DNA of 64,000 nt. Origin: Pycnococcus provasolii. Lineage: Eukaryota; Chlorophyta; Pseudoscourfieldiophyceae; Pseudoscourfieldiales. The notes beneath the pieces were generated by a model. The model saw only the letters and a program-made list of their open reading frames with translations, was not told where the DNA came from and made no database searches. Below, piece by piece: positions 19,305-27,038 of this stretch (its first letter is position 1; each line of letters opens with the position of its first letter). The stretch lies in NCBI GenBank assembly GCA_049487715.1, contig CP150550.1, forward strand, positions 434,001 to 498,000, read 5' to 3'. The position numbers were made by a program, and so were the translations under genes.

Positions 19305-21482
19305 TCATCCAGATGGCGTATCAGGCCGAGAGGACACGCCTGACTGTTCCAGGCGTCTCTCTAGCTCGCGCAGATAATCGTGAGCTGCTCCCTCCGCCGT
19401 ATCACCCTGCATCAGACGACTTGCCACGTCTTCCGATACTGTTGCCGGAGCCGGCGCAGATTCGGGTACTGGCCGCGCTGCACTCGGCAGGCTGTTCGAG
19501 AAGAGCTTGTTAGGGTGCAGCGACGAGCGACGTAGCGATGCGGAGCTATTCGAGCGCGAGGATCTGGACGTCGGGCTCAAATCGGCGAGATTTTCATAGC
19601 TCGACGCATCGGTGAACATGGCACTTGACTTGCGGGTGCCCATGCTTTGGGCAAGCATCTCGTCGACGTTCACCACCTTGATGGTGTGGTCTCCACCAAG
19701 CTTGGTTGTAATCACGACGTGGTCGTTCGCCCCGTGCTCAAATAGACCCAGCTCAATGCCGTACCTCAACGCATCCCTAAGAGGCGCCGCCGATCCGCCA
19801 GCGGTCATCGTACGCCGCCCACTTCCATCTTCTTCGCCCGCGTTGAACGGTCCAATCACCGCCGAGGAGAGCATGGGAATGACGCCTCTGCATGCGAGAA
19901 GCTGCTTAGCGAGCCCAAGCCCGCTGAACTGCCAGTGCAGGCCGTTGGAAGCCTTGAGGCGTGGCTGAACGACACAAATCACGGGAACCGCTGGACGCCA
20001 CTTGGAGATGAGGCGCGCGGTCGTTCCTGTGCTGGCGAAGCATATGATCGCGGCAGCCCCGAGCTTCGAGCTCGCACGAACGACGGAGCTCGCGCACGCC
20101 TCGACGGAACTCATCTTCTGAAAGGATCCTGTGACATCCCCTCGGTTAGCCTCAACGAGAGACTGGAAGTGGTTGTCCGCGGCTCCCGTTCGTATGTAAT
20201 AGCTTTCCGCCTCGCGAGCAATCTGCAGCACCGTCTCAATGGAAGTCACGGGGTGCAGGCCTCGCAAGGTTTCCGCGCCAAGCATGATTCCGTCCGCACC
20301 GTCCATGACGGCATTTGCGACATCCGTCGCCTCGGCTCGCGTGGGACGCGGCGCCTCGCTCATCGTGTCGACGACGCGCGTGATCCATATGAGCTTTCCG
20401 TGGATGTTGCACTGCTTGATGAGATGCTTCTGCACGCGCGGGAACTTCTCCACGGGCACATCCTGCCCCAGCCGCCCTCTGCTGAGCACCACGCCGTCCG
20501 ACTCGACGACGAGCTCGTCGAAGTTGTCGAGCGAGAACAGATTCTCCAACTTAGCGAGGATGCTCGTTTCCGGCGCTCCTATGCCCTTGCACAGCTGCCT
20601 TGCGTTGACGATGTCAGCCTTGCAGCTGGTGTAGGACACGGCGAGGAAGTCAAGGCTCCTCGTGGCACTGTAGAACGACTGCACCATGTCCTGGTCCTCC
20701 TTGGAGATGATTGGCAGGTCCGTTCTCACGGGCGTGCTGTCCGCCTTTTTGAGGAACATGTTCAGTGCACCGTCGAGCGTTGCCCCAACGACGACGCGGC
20801 AGACGACGTCCTGCCCCTCAAAGCCCGTCACCTCGAGCGTGACGGAGTCGCTGTTCGTTCCCGTGATGAGGTACCTCGTGACGATGATGCGGTCGCCTGG
20901 CTCGAGCACGCCGTGTATGCGGCTGTACGAGACGGGCAAAGTCGCGTTCGAGCAGCTTTGCGTGGTATCTGCGGTGAGACTCACCGTGCTTCCCTCGGAG
21001 AAGTGCAGCGCGTGCTTGGAGATTCGCACATCCCCGTGTTCGTCGACGTACTTGTCTCGCACCACCTGTATCTCCGGTCCCTTGGTGTCCACCATGGTTG
21101 CACAGAGGAAGCCGGTGTTTTTCATCGCCTCGCTGAGCGTTCTGTGCGCCTTGATGTGGTAGTCGAGCGTGAAGGCTGAGAAGTCGAAGCGCGCGACGGT
21201 CATTCCCGCACGCAGCATTTCGCTGAGCGTTTCGACGTTGTTGCACGCCGGTCCTATGGTGCCGATAAGCTGCGTGGCTGTCGTCCTTAAGTTGGACGAC
21301 CTCGTGTACTTGGCAAGGATGGTCGTGGCTAAGTTATCGTCCGTGGACGCGTCGTATCCGCCCATGGAGGACGACACGGACATGGTTCTGGCGTAGTGCG
21401 CGCGTTGCTGCGTGGAGTTCATCTCCGCGAGAGGTGGTTGTTTGATGGTCCACTTCGACGATGCCGTGTGAGGGAGGGACAT
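19305..21482 (-). CDS. Divergent pyruvate kinase, probable loss of Mg2+ site
   Basis: A 725-residue pyruvate kinase-family protein, longer than the usual 470-580. The TIM-barrel and B domain are clear: TKGPEIQV (133-140), AKLEN with K311 and E313, and RPTRAEATDVANAVMDGADGIML (379-401). Two active-site positions are altered. The usual ARGDLG, whose Asp binds Mg2+, is S334-R-G-R337-L-G, and the RxNxS nucleotide/K+ motif is R98-F-D100-F-S102. The last 130 residues are a Ser/Arg-rich extension without homology I can name. It may be a regulatory pseudoenzyme or have changed metal use. Start ATG at 21482. No transit peptide is obvious. Confidence 0.88.
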   Translation of the reverse strand: MSLPHTASSKWTIKQPPLAEMNSTQQRAHYARTMSVSSSMGGYDASTDDNLATTILAKYTRSSNLRTTATQLIGTIGPACNNVETLSEMLRAGMTVARFDFSAFTLDYHIKAHRTLSEAMKNTGFLCATMVDTKGPEIQVVRDKYVDEHGDVRISKHALHFSEGSTVSLTADTTQSCSNATLPVSYSRIHGVLEPGDRIIVTRYLITGTNSDSVTLEVTGFEGQDVVCRVVVGATLDGALNMFLKKADSTPVRTDLPIISKEDQDMVQSFYSATRSLDFLAVSYTSCKADIVNARQLCKGIGAPETSILAKLENLFSLDNFDELVVESDGVVLSRGRLGQDVPVEKFPRVQKHLIKQCNIHGKLIWITRVVDTMSEAPRPTRAEATDVANAVMDGADGIMLGAETLRGLHPVTSIETVLQIAREAESYYIRTGAADNHFQSLVEANRGDVTGSFQKMSSVEACASSVVRASSKLGAAAIICFASTGTTARLISKWRPAVPVICVVQPRLKASNGLHWQFSGLGLAKQLLACRGVIPMLSSAVIGPFNAGEEDGSGRRTMTAGGSAAPLRDALRYGIELGLFEHGANDHVVITTKLGGDHTIKVVNVDEMLAQSMGTRKSSAMFTDASSYENLADLSPTSRSSRSNSSASLRRSSLHPNKLFSNSLPSAARPVPESAPAPATVSEDVASRLMQGDTAEGAAHDYLRELERRLEQSGVSSRPDTPSG

Positions 21483-22615
21483 GATTGGTACTTTATAAAA
21501 AAAAAAGGTTCAAAGGCAAGTTCAAAGGCAAAGGGGGGAACGGTACGAAACGGCCGCCGCCGCCGCCGCTGCCGGTGCTGGTATTCTGGAGGATGGATGG
21601 CCAGCCGGCCGGCCGCCTGCCTGAGGAAGTGAGGAGGATTGATGGGCGGGCGGGGGGGCCTGGTGCCTGGGCCTCGACGATGGTCGATGGGACGGCAGAC
21701 GAGAACCGGCGGGCGGGCGGACGCGAACTAAAATTACCGCACGCAAATACTGGGTCAGTGCTGGGAAGGCCCTTGGAGTGCCTTGTAGAAAAAAATCACA
21801 CGCCTCGTCTCGGCCCTGTCTCGGCCGCCACCAGGCACCACGTCGCCAAAGTTCAGTCGTGAGACCACTGACAACTGATGAGACGAAAACGAAGAGGAAA
21901 AACGAAAAACGAAAAACGAAAAATCCTCCAGTTCCTCGAGGAGTTCCTCGTCGAAAACAGAAAAAAAAGAGAGAAACAGGTGAAAGGAACTGGCCGTCTT
22001 GCAACTTGCCTGCTGCAAGTCGCAACTCAAGTCGCTGGTGGCACACGGCAAACCTACACGGCAAAGGGAACCAACATCCAGGACACGGGATGTTTGCCAG
22101 GCGCCACCACCACCACCACCAGGCCGAAGCAACAAGAAGAGACCTCACCAAATACCATACCTGAGGCCTCAGTCCTCACCATGAGCTCACGTGACCATGA
22201 GCTCACGGCTCCCCACGGTTTTCCCTTTTCACTACAGCACCACCACCAGTCCACCACCACCAAAAGCCAAACAACCGGCTCAACCCCTGTCTGCCTGGCT
22301 GCCTGGGGTGGCTCTCAACCCCCAGGGGGGGCTCAACCGACAATCCAGCCAATAGCAGGGCTTCCTATCGGAGATCACGGGAATCCTTGGGGGAGTACTT
22401 CCTAGTGGTTTTGCCTCGCCGCCGAGATCAGGGTCGGGGGATCTGGTCGGGGGATCCACCGAGCGTATCTAATCTGCGGCAGAGACTCCTCCTCAGTCCT
22501 CACTGCGGCTGCCAGGGACCCCCTCCTCCTCCCCCAAGAAAGGACTTCTCAACGGGGGGCAGGTGACGTCGCTCCGCCTTGCCCTGCCCTGTAAAAAACA
22601 ACCGTTGCGCAACGG
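21483..22615. promoter_or_regulatory. Divergent promoter region, pyruvate kinase-like / ABC1K
   Basis: A 1.13-kb gap with no credible gene and no CCCTAA array. It holds a tandem ACGAAAA-type repeat at 21898-21924 and CCACCACC-rich tracts. A 14-bp direct repeat ACCATGAGCTCACG lies at 22178-22191 and 22194-22207, with a G-box CACGTG (22188-22193) at the junction. The element GGTCGGGGGATCTGGTCG at 22432-22449 recurs at 26052-26069. Confidence 0.65.
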
Positions 22616-25000
22616 ATGATGATGGCGCCTTCCTATCAGGTCTCGGCAGCACACAAGGGTGCCTCAGGGGCTCTCAGGGGCTCTCAAGGTCTCAGAGGAA
22701 TCGCACCGCTCCCTGTCCGTGGTGCTCGTGCTCGTGCTGCTCGTCACAACGCTGTTCCATCTTCAGTTGTGGTGCGTTCTTCGTCGTCATTTGGCATCAC
22801 CAACGTCCCTCACAGAAAATCGGATTATTACAACACAAGAGGAGGAAATGGGATGATGAGACGCCGTGTCGCGACGGTTGAAACGCCGTCGTCAGGATCT
22901 GGATCAGGACCCGAAGATGATAATAATAAGGACAACAAGCAGAGCACCGCGCGCGCGGCGGAGGCGCTCGAGAAGTCGTACGCAACGAGCACATCGGAAA
23001 CGTCGGGAGAACGCGCCGCACTCGAGAAGGCACTTCCCGAGGCGAACGGAAACGGCGCGCCGACGCCAACGCCACCGCCGTCGTCGGAGGAACCGCGCGG
23101 CGACTGGAGGTCCGCGTCAGGGGGTGACGCGCCCGTTGCCATGGGAAGGGACGCTGCAGCCGTCGTCGCGGAGGCGCCCGGGGGGAAGTGGAACCGCTTC
23201 AGGACGTACGGCGTCCTGCAGCGAACGCTCGAGATCTGGAAGTTTGCCGTCGTCTTCGCCTTCCGACTCTTCAAGATTGGAAAGAAGGGAACGTACAAGA
23301 AGATGGAAGGAGGAATGACACCCGAGAACCAGAGCGCCAAGAAGCGCGAGCTCGCCATCTGGCTTCGCGCCGAGCTGCTTCGCCTCGGACCGACGTTCAT
23401 CAAGGTGGGACAGCAGTTCTCGACGCGCGTTGACCTGCTGTCGAAGGAATACCTCCAGGAGCTCGAGAAGCTGCAGGACAAGGTGCCGCCATTCGACTCG
23501 GAGAAGTCGATGGAGATCATCAAGACTGAGCTCGGCGACAAGTTTGACGACTTTGCGAGCATCGAGAAAGAGCCGTTCTCCGCCGCGTCGCTCGGGCAGG
23601 TGCACCTCGCGCGCCTGAAGAAGAACAACGAGCTGGTGGTCATCAAGGTGCAGCGCCCTGGTCTCAAGTCGCTCTTCGACGTTGACCTGAAGAATCTCCG
23701 CGTGCTCGCCAAGTGGTTCCAGGCGGTGGACCCGAAGACGGACGGCGCGGCGCGCGACTGGGTTGCCATCTACGACGAGTGCGCGCGCATCCTCTACGAC
23801 GAGATTGACTACCGCGTCGAGGCGTCCAACTGCCAGCAGTTCAAGGACAACTTCGCCGGTGCGGACTGGATCAAGGTTCCGCAGATTCAGTGGGACTACA
23901 CCTGCGAGCGCGTTCTCGTGATGGAGTACTGCCCTGGCCTGAAGATCAACGACGCCGAGGGCATCGACAAGCTCGGCTTCGACAGGAAAGAGCTCGCGAA
24001 GTACGCTGTGGAGTCGTACCTGCAGCAGGTTCTTCGGCACGGCTTCTTTCACGCCGACCCGCACCCCGGGAACATTGCCGTGGACAAGAAGACGGGGCAG
24101 ATCATCTTCTACGACTTTGGCATGATGGGTGCGCTGCAGGGTGACGTGAAGGGTGGCCTGCGCGACCTCTTCTACAGCGTGTATGAAGACGACGTCGACA
24201 AGGCGCTCGACGCGCTCGTGGCGATGGGCATCCTCGTGCCGTCCGCGGATCGCGTGGCGGTGCGCCGCACGGGCCGATTCTTCCTGAAGAGCTTCCGCCA
24301 GCGTCTGATAGGCCAGAAGAAGGAGGCGGACGATAAGGGATCGGAGTACGAAGATTCCTTCAAGCCGCAGCGAACGAAGGAGGAGAAGGCGGCGAAGAGG
24401 AAAGAGATTCTCAACAACATTGGCGAGGATCTTCTCGCCGTGGGACAGGACCAGCCGTTCCGCTTCCCCGCCAGCCTCACGTTCTGCATCCGCGCATTCA
24501 CCGTCCTCGACGGCATTGGCAAGAGCCTTGAGCCGCGCTTCGACTTTGGCGAGATTGCACGCCCCTACGCACGCGAGCTTGTGCTCGATGGCGGCAGCAG
24601 CGAGCGCCTTCGCAAGAATGCCGCCAAGGCTTTCGGGCGCCAGAACAGGGCTGTGGCAAACCTGTTCAAGGGCCCGAACATGATCGAGGACATGTCGAAT
24701 ACGATCAAGGGGATGGAGCAGGGAGACATTAAGGTGCGCGTGCGCGCTCTCGAGGCGGAGCGTGCGCTGCAGCGCGTTGCGCTCACGCAGGGTGCGACGA
24801 TCAAGGCTCTCGTTGCCACGATGCTGATGAATGTGGGCACCGTGCTGAGCGCATCGGTTGAGGCGAGTGCGGCGTCTGCGTTGGCTTCCTTCGCGGCGCG
24901 CGCAGCCTTCACAGGTGCGGGAGCGCTTGGCTTGCTGTCGCTCGTTAGTTTGCTCAAGGTGAAGAAATTGGAGTCGAAGGAGAAGTCGCTGACTGCGTGA
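22616..25000 (+). CDS. ABC1K7/8 (OSA1)-type atypical kinase, plastid
   Basis: A 794-residue ABC1 kinase matching the plant ABC1K7/ABC1K8 (OSA1) branch, which acts at the chloroplast envelope in oxidative-stress and membrane-lipid or iron homeostasis. The first 190 residues are a disordered Ser/Arg/Ala-rich leader, probably a transit peptide. The core has GPTFIKVGQQFSTR (KxGQ), AASLGQVHLARL, VVIKVQRPG, HADPHPGN and DFG. The signature EILNNIGEDLLAVGQDQPFRFPA and the tail with two hydrophobic segments near the C-terminus are specific to this branch. Several upstream ATGs occur together; I use the first. It is convergent with PSMA1, and the stops are 167 bases apart. Confidence 0.93.
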   Translation: MMMAPSYQVSAAHKGASGALRGSQGLRGIAPLPVRGARARAARHNAVPSSVVVRSSSSFGITNVPHRKSDYYNTRGGNGMMRRRVATVETPSSGSGSGPEDDNNKDNKQSTARAAEALEKSYATSTSETSGERAALEKALPEANGNGAPTPTPPPSSEEPRGDWRSASGGDAPVAMGRDAAAVVAEAPGGKWNRFRTYGVLQRTLEIWKFAVVFAFRLFKIGKKGTYKKMEGGMTPENQSAKKRELAIWLRAELLRLGPTFIKVGQQFSTRVDLLSKEYLQELEKLQDKVPPFDSEKSMEIIKTELGDKFDDFASIEKEPFSAASLGQVHLARLKKNNELVVIKVQRPGLKSLFDVDLKNLRVLAKWFQAVDPKTDGAARDWVAIYDECARILYDEIDYRVEASNCQQFKDNFAGADWIKVPQIQWDYTCERVLVMEYCPGLKINDAEGIDKLGFDRKELAKYAVESYLQQVLRHGFFHADPHPGNIAVDKKTGQIIFYDFGMMGALQGDVKGGLRDLFYSVYEDDVDKALDALVAMGILVPSADRVAVRRTGRFFLKSFRQRLIGQKKEADDKGSEYEDSFKPQRTKEEKAAKRKEILNNIGEDLLAVGQDQPFRFPASLTFCIRAFTVLDGIGKSLEPRFDFGEIARPYARELVLDGGSSERLRKNAAKAFGRQNRAVANLFKGPNMIEDMSNTIKGMEQGDIKVRVRALEAERALQRVALTQGATIKALVATMLMNVGTVLSASVEASAASALASFAARAAFTGAGALGLLSLVSLLKVKKLESKEKSLTA

Positions 25001-25166
25001 GACGAATTGAATAACAAAAAGGAGTAATAATGCCGCACTTGAAAATCACATTATTGGATAAGGACTGCTCTATACGGTTTGGTGGCGATGGCGATCTTAG
25101 GAAAAATGTGTCCGTACTTACTGTTGCTTTTTACAAGAGCATGTTTTTGCCTGCATGTTTTGTCTT

Positions 25167-25916
25167 TTATGTGTCCATAGGTTGCGCGCCACCGTCGTCA
25201 GCTGCAAGCTTGTCCAAGTATGGCTTGAGTGCTTCGCCGTCGAGAAGCTTGAAGCGCCCGTCGTCACCCACGCCTGCAATGCCGAGTGAGCAGTTCTTCG
25301 TCGTGAGTTCGTTGTCCTGTGCGCTCTCCTTCAGCGCGAAGAGCGCGTGCTGGCACAGTGCGTCGACGGTGGCGTCCGCGTACGTCTCGAACGTCCGCTC
25401 AAGGTATGTGCGAGCTGCCTGACTCCTCGCGCCCATCGCCTGCGCGACGTACTCGTAAGCGTTCCCGCTTGGGTCCGTCTGGAACAGGCGCGGTCCCGTG
25501 GCGTCGACGCCGGCGACGAGCATGCCAACTCCGTACGGCCGCTTGTACGATCGGTGCGTGCAGACCTGCGAGCGGTCAGCCACCCTGGAGACGAGCCTGC
25601 TGACGGCGAGAGGGCTTTCGTACACAAACCTGTGGTTGAGGCACTCGCCTCGCATGTAGCGGCACAGAACGCGTCCGTCCGCGGTCAGTCCGCTGAGCGC
25701 CACGCCGCAGTGCGCGTCAAGCTCGTGGATCTTCTGCTGGAACGACGCCAGCTCAGACGGCGCGCGCTTCAGCGCGGCGAGCACGACGTGGGTCTTTGAG
25801 CGCAGTCCAACGGCGGCGGATCCCTGCTTGACCGCCTCCATCGCGTACTCGACCTGGTGCAGGCGCCCGGTGGGCGACCACGTCGTGACGTCGGTGTCGT
25901 ACGCGTTGCGGAACAT
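25167..25916 (-). CDS. PSMA1: 20S proteasome subunit alpha type-1 (alpha-6)
   Basis: A 249-residue alpha ring subunit of the 20S proteasome, the gate-forming outer ring of the core particle in cytosol and nucleus. The N-terminus [20 protein letters not shown] is the alpha-subunit signature, with the form found in PSMA1/PAF. The C-terminal part, with [20 protein letters not shown], also matches that subunit. The length is normal for the family. Start ATG at 25916. A TTACA (TGTAA on minus) lies at 25131-25135 beyond the stop. A G-only tract lies 60-90 bases upstream of the start. Confidence 0.95.
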   Translation of the reverse strand: MFRNAYDTDVTTWSPTGRLHQVEYAMEAVKQGSAAVGLRSKTHVVLAALKRAPSELASFQQKIHELDAHCGVALSGLTADGRVLCRYMRGECLNHRFVYESPLAVSRLVSRVADRSQVCTHRSYKRPYGVGMLVAGVDATGPRLFQTDPSGNAYEYVAQAMGARSQAARTYLERTFETYADATVDALCQHALFALKESAQDNELTTKNCSLGIAGVGDDGRFKLLDGEALKPYLDKLAADDGGAQPMDT

Positions 25917-26256
25917 AGTACGGGATTGTGGCGACGAACGAGTGCGCGCAATGGAGCTCCGGGGAAAGGAGGGAGGGGGGGGGAAGAGGGGGGGGGGGGG
26001 GGCAGAAACCTAAAAAATTCTACGGTTAGCCTAGCTAGGTGAAATGGTTTAGGTCGGGGGATTTGGTCGACGTATGATTCGGGGTTTAAGTTGGAACGAC
26101 TTTTCATTTTTCTGAGGTATTTTTCTGCTCTGCCGCAGGTCTCGTCTTTGGCAGGTTGGGATCGGAACTCGTAGGGTAATAAGTGCAGCACGCTTCTGCT
26201 CACTTTGCGTCTTCTCTTAAGCTTGCGACAGACCTTGCAGGATACCTTTCGTAGTG
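25917..26256. promoter_or_regulatory. Divergent promoter region, PSMA1 / small coiled-coil gene
   Basis: A 340-base gap without genes. It contains a G-rich tract at 25964-26002 with a run of 16 Gs, the element GGTCGGGGGATTTGGTCG at 26052-26069, and ATTCGGGGTTT at 26077-26087 (AAACCCCGAAT on minus). There is no CCCTAA array. Confidence 0.65.
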
Positions 26257-26547
26257 ATGAGAAGACCCGGCGGACTCGCGCACGACCCTGGCACGACGCG
26301 CGGCCTCTACATGATGCTCGTGCTCGCCGTCGCGTTCGCGTGTCTGGCGCTTACGCGAATGAGCGAACAAGGCGCCGAGCTCGCACGACTCAGGCAGAGC
26401 CTTAAGGCGGCGACAGACGAGCGAGACACGCACAGGAGTTCCGTCACGCAGCACGCGGGTTCCATCCGCGCTCTTAAGGCGAAGTTGGACAGTTGCGAGG
26501 CGCGGCTAAAGCAGTACAACGCGTCTGAGTTTACGTCTTTGACCTGA
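26257..26547 (+). CDS. Small coiled-coil single-pass membrane protein
   Basis: A 96-residue protein I do not recognise. It has a short basic N-terminus, one hydrophobic span at about residues 18-33 (LYMMLVLAVAFACLAL), then a charged heptad-like helix (about 36-90), so it is probably a small anchored coiled coil. The ATG at 26257 is the first in frame, one codon after a GTG. Directly after the stop comes a 47-bp element shared with the NOP9 3' end. It is followed by Hsp101 on the same strand. Confidence 0.6.
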   Translation: MRRPGGLAHDPGTTRGLYMMLVLAVAFACLALTRMSEQGAELARLRQSLKAATDERDTHRSSVTQHAGSIRALKAKLDSCEARLKQYNASEFTSLT

Positions 26548-26589
26548 GATCCCTTATTCAGTAATGAAGTGTACTTTACTCTGTCCAGC
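26543..26589 (+). repeat. Post-stop 3'UTR element, copy 2
   Basis: It begins inside the stop codon of the small coiled-coil gene (TGA at 26545-26547). Bases 26559-26589 are an exact 31-bp match to the minus strand of 14311-14341; the first 16 bases match imperfectly (CTGAGATC conserved). Confidence 0.85.
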
Positions 26590-27038
26590 GTCGGTCTCTG
26601 TGTCGCTCGCCGACAGCTGCGCTCGCATTTCGACGGCTTGCACCACCTTCGTATCGACCCAGTCTGCCAGTGGCCGCACTCGGACATGTACAGTATATAC
26701 GGTACGAGACGCTGTACGCCGAGATTCGAGGCACCTAACCCAACAAGAATCCAACCCCTAACTAAAACCCCTAACTGAAACCCCTAACTGAAAATTTTCG
26801 GGGTTATCGTTTTTCCAGACGTTTTCCAGAAGACCTTGAAGACGCCTTCCAGAGAGGTCCCGAACTGGTGGTAGAGCTTCCGGACGCTTTTTTTACCCTT
26901 CAGCGTGCGGGGCCGTGAAGTGAAAACTTCGTGCACACACGGGCTGACGGGGCCTGCTTCGCATGCGTGCTTCGTCATTTACCTCTCATCATTCTATTCT
27001 CCACACTTCATTGTCATTGCTTGCTCACATAAATCACA
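26548..27038. promoter_or_regulatory. Hsp101 upstream region with HSE-like cluster
   Basis: A 491-base gap. After the shared 3' element come three tandem AAACCCCTAACTG-type units at about 26752-26790 and TTTTCGGGGTT at 26795-26805. Then a cluster of TTCnnGAn modules appears: TTCCAGAC 26813-26820, TTCCAGAA 26824-26831, TTCCAGAG 26847-26854, TTCCGGAC 26878-26885. GAAGTGAAAACTTC lies at 26917-26930. These resemble heat-shock elements upstream of the Hsp101 start. Confidence 0.6.
26813..26930 (+). promoter_or_regulatory. Putative heat-shock elements for Hsp101
   Basis: Four TTCnnGAn modules, one of them a perfect TTCnnGAA at 26824-26831, plus a GAA-GAA-TTC group at 26917-26930, 110-225 bases before the ATG. 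The spacing is not a continuous canonical HSE, so binding by a heat-shock factor is inferred. Confidence 0.5.
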
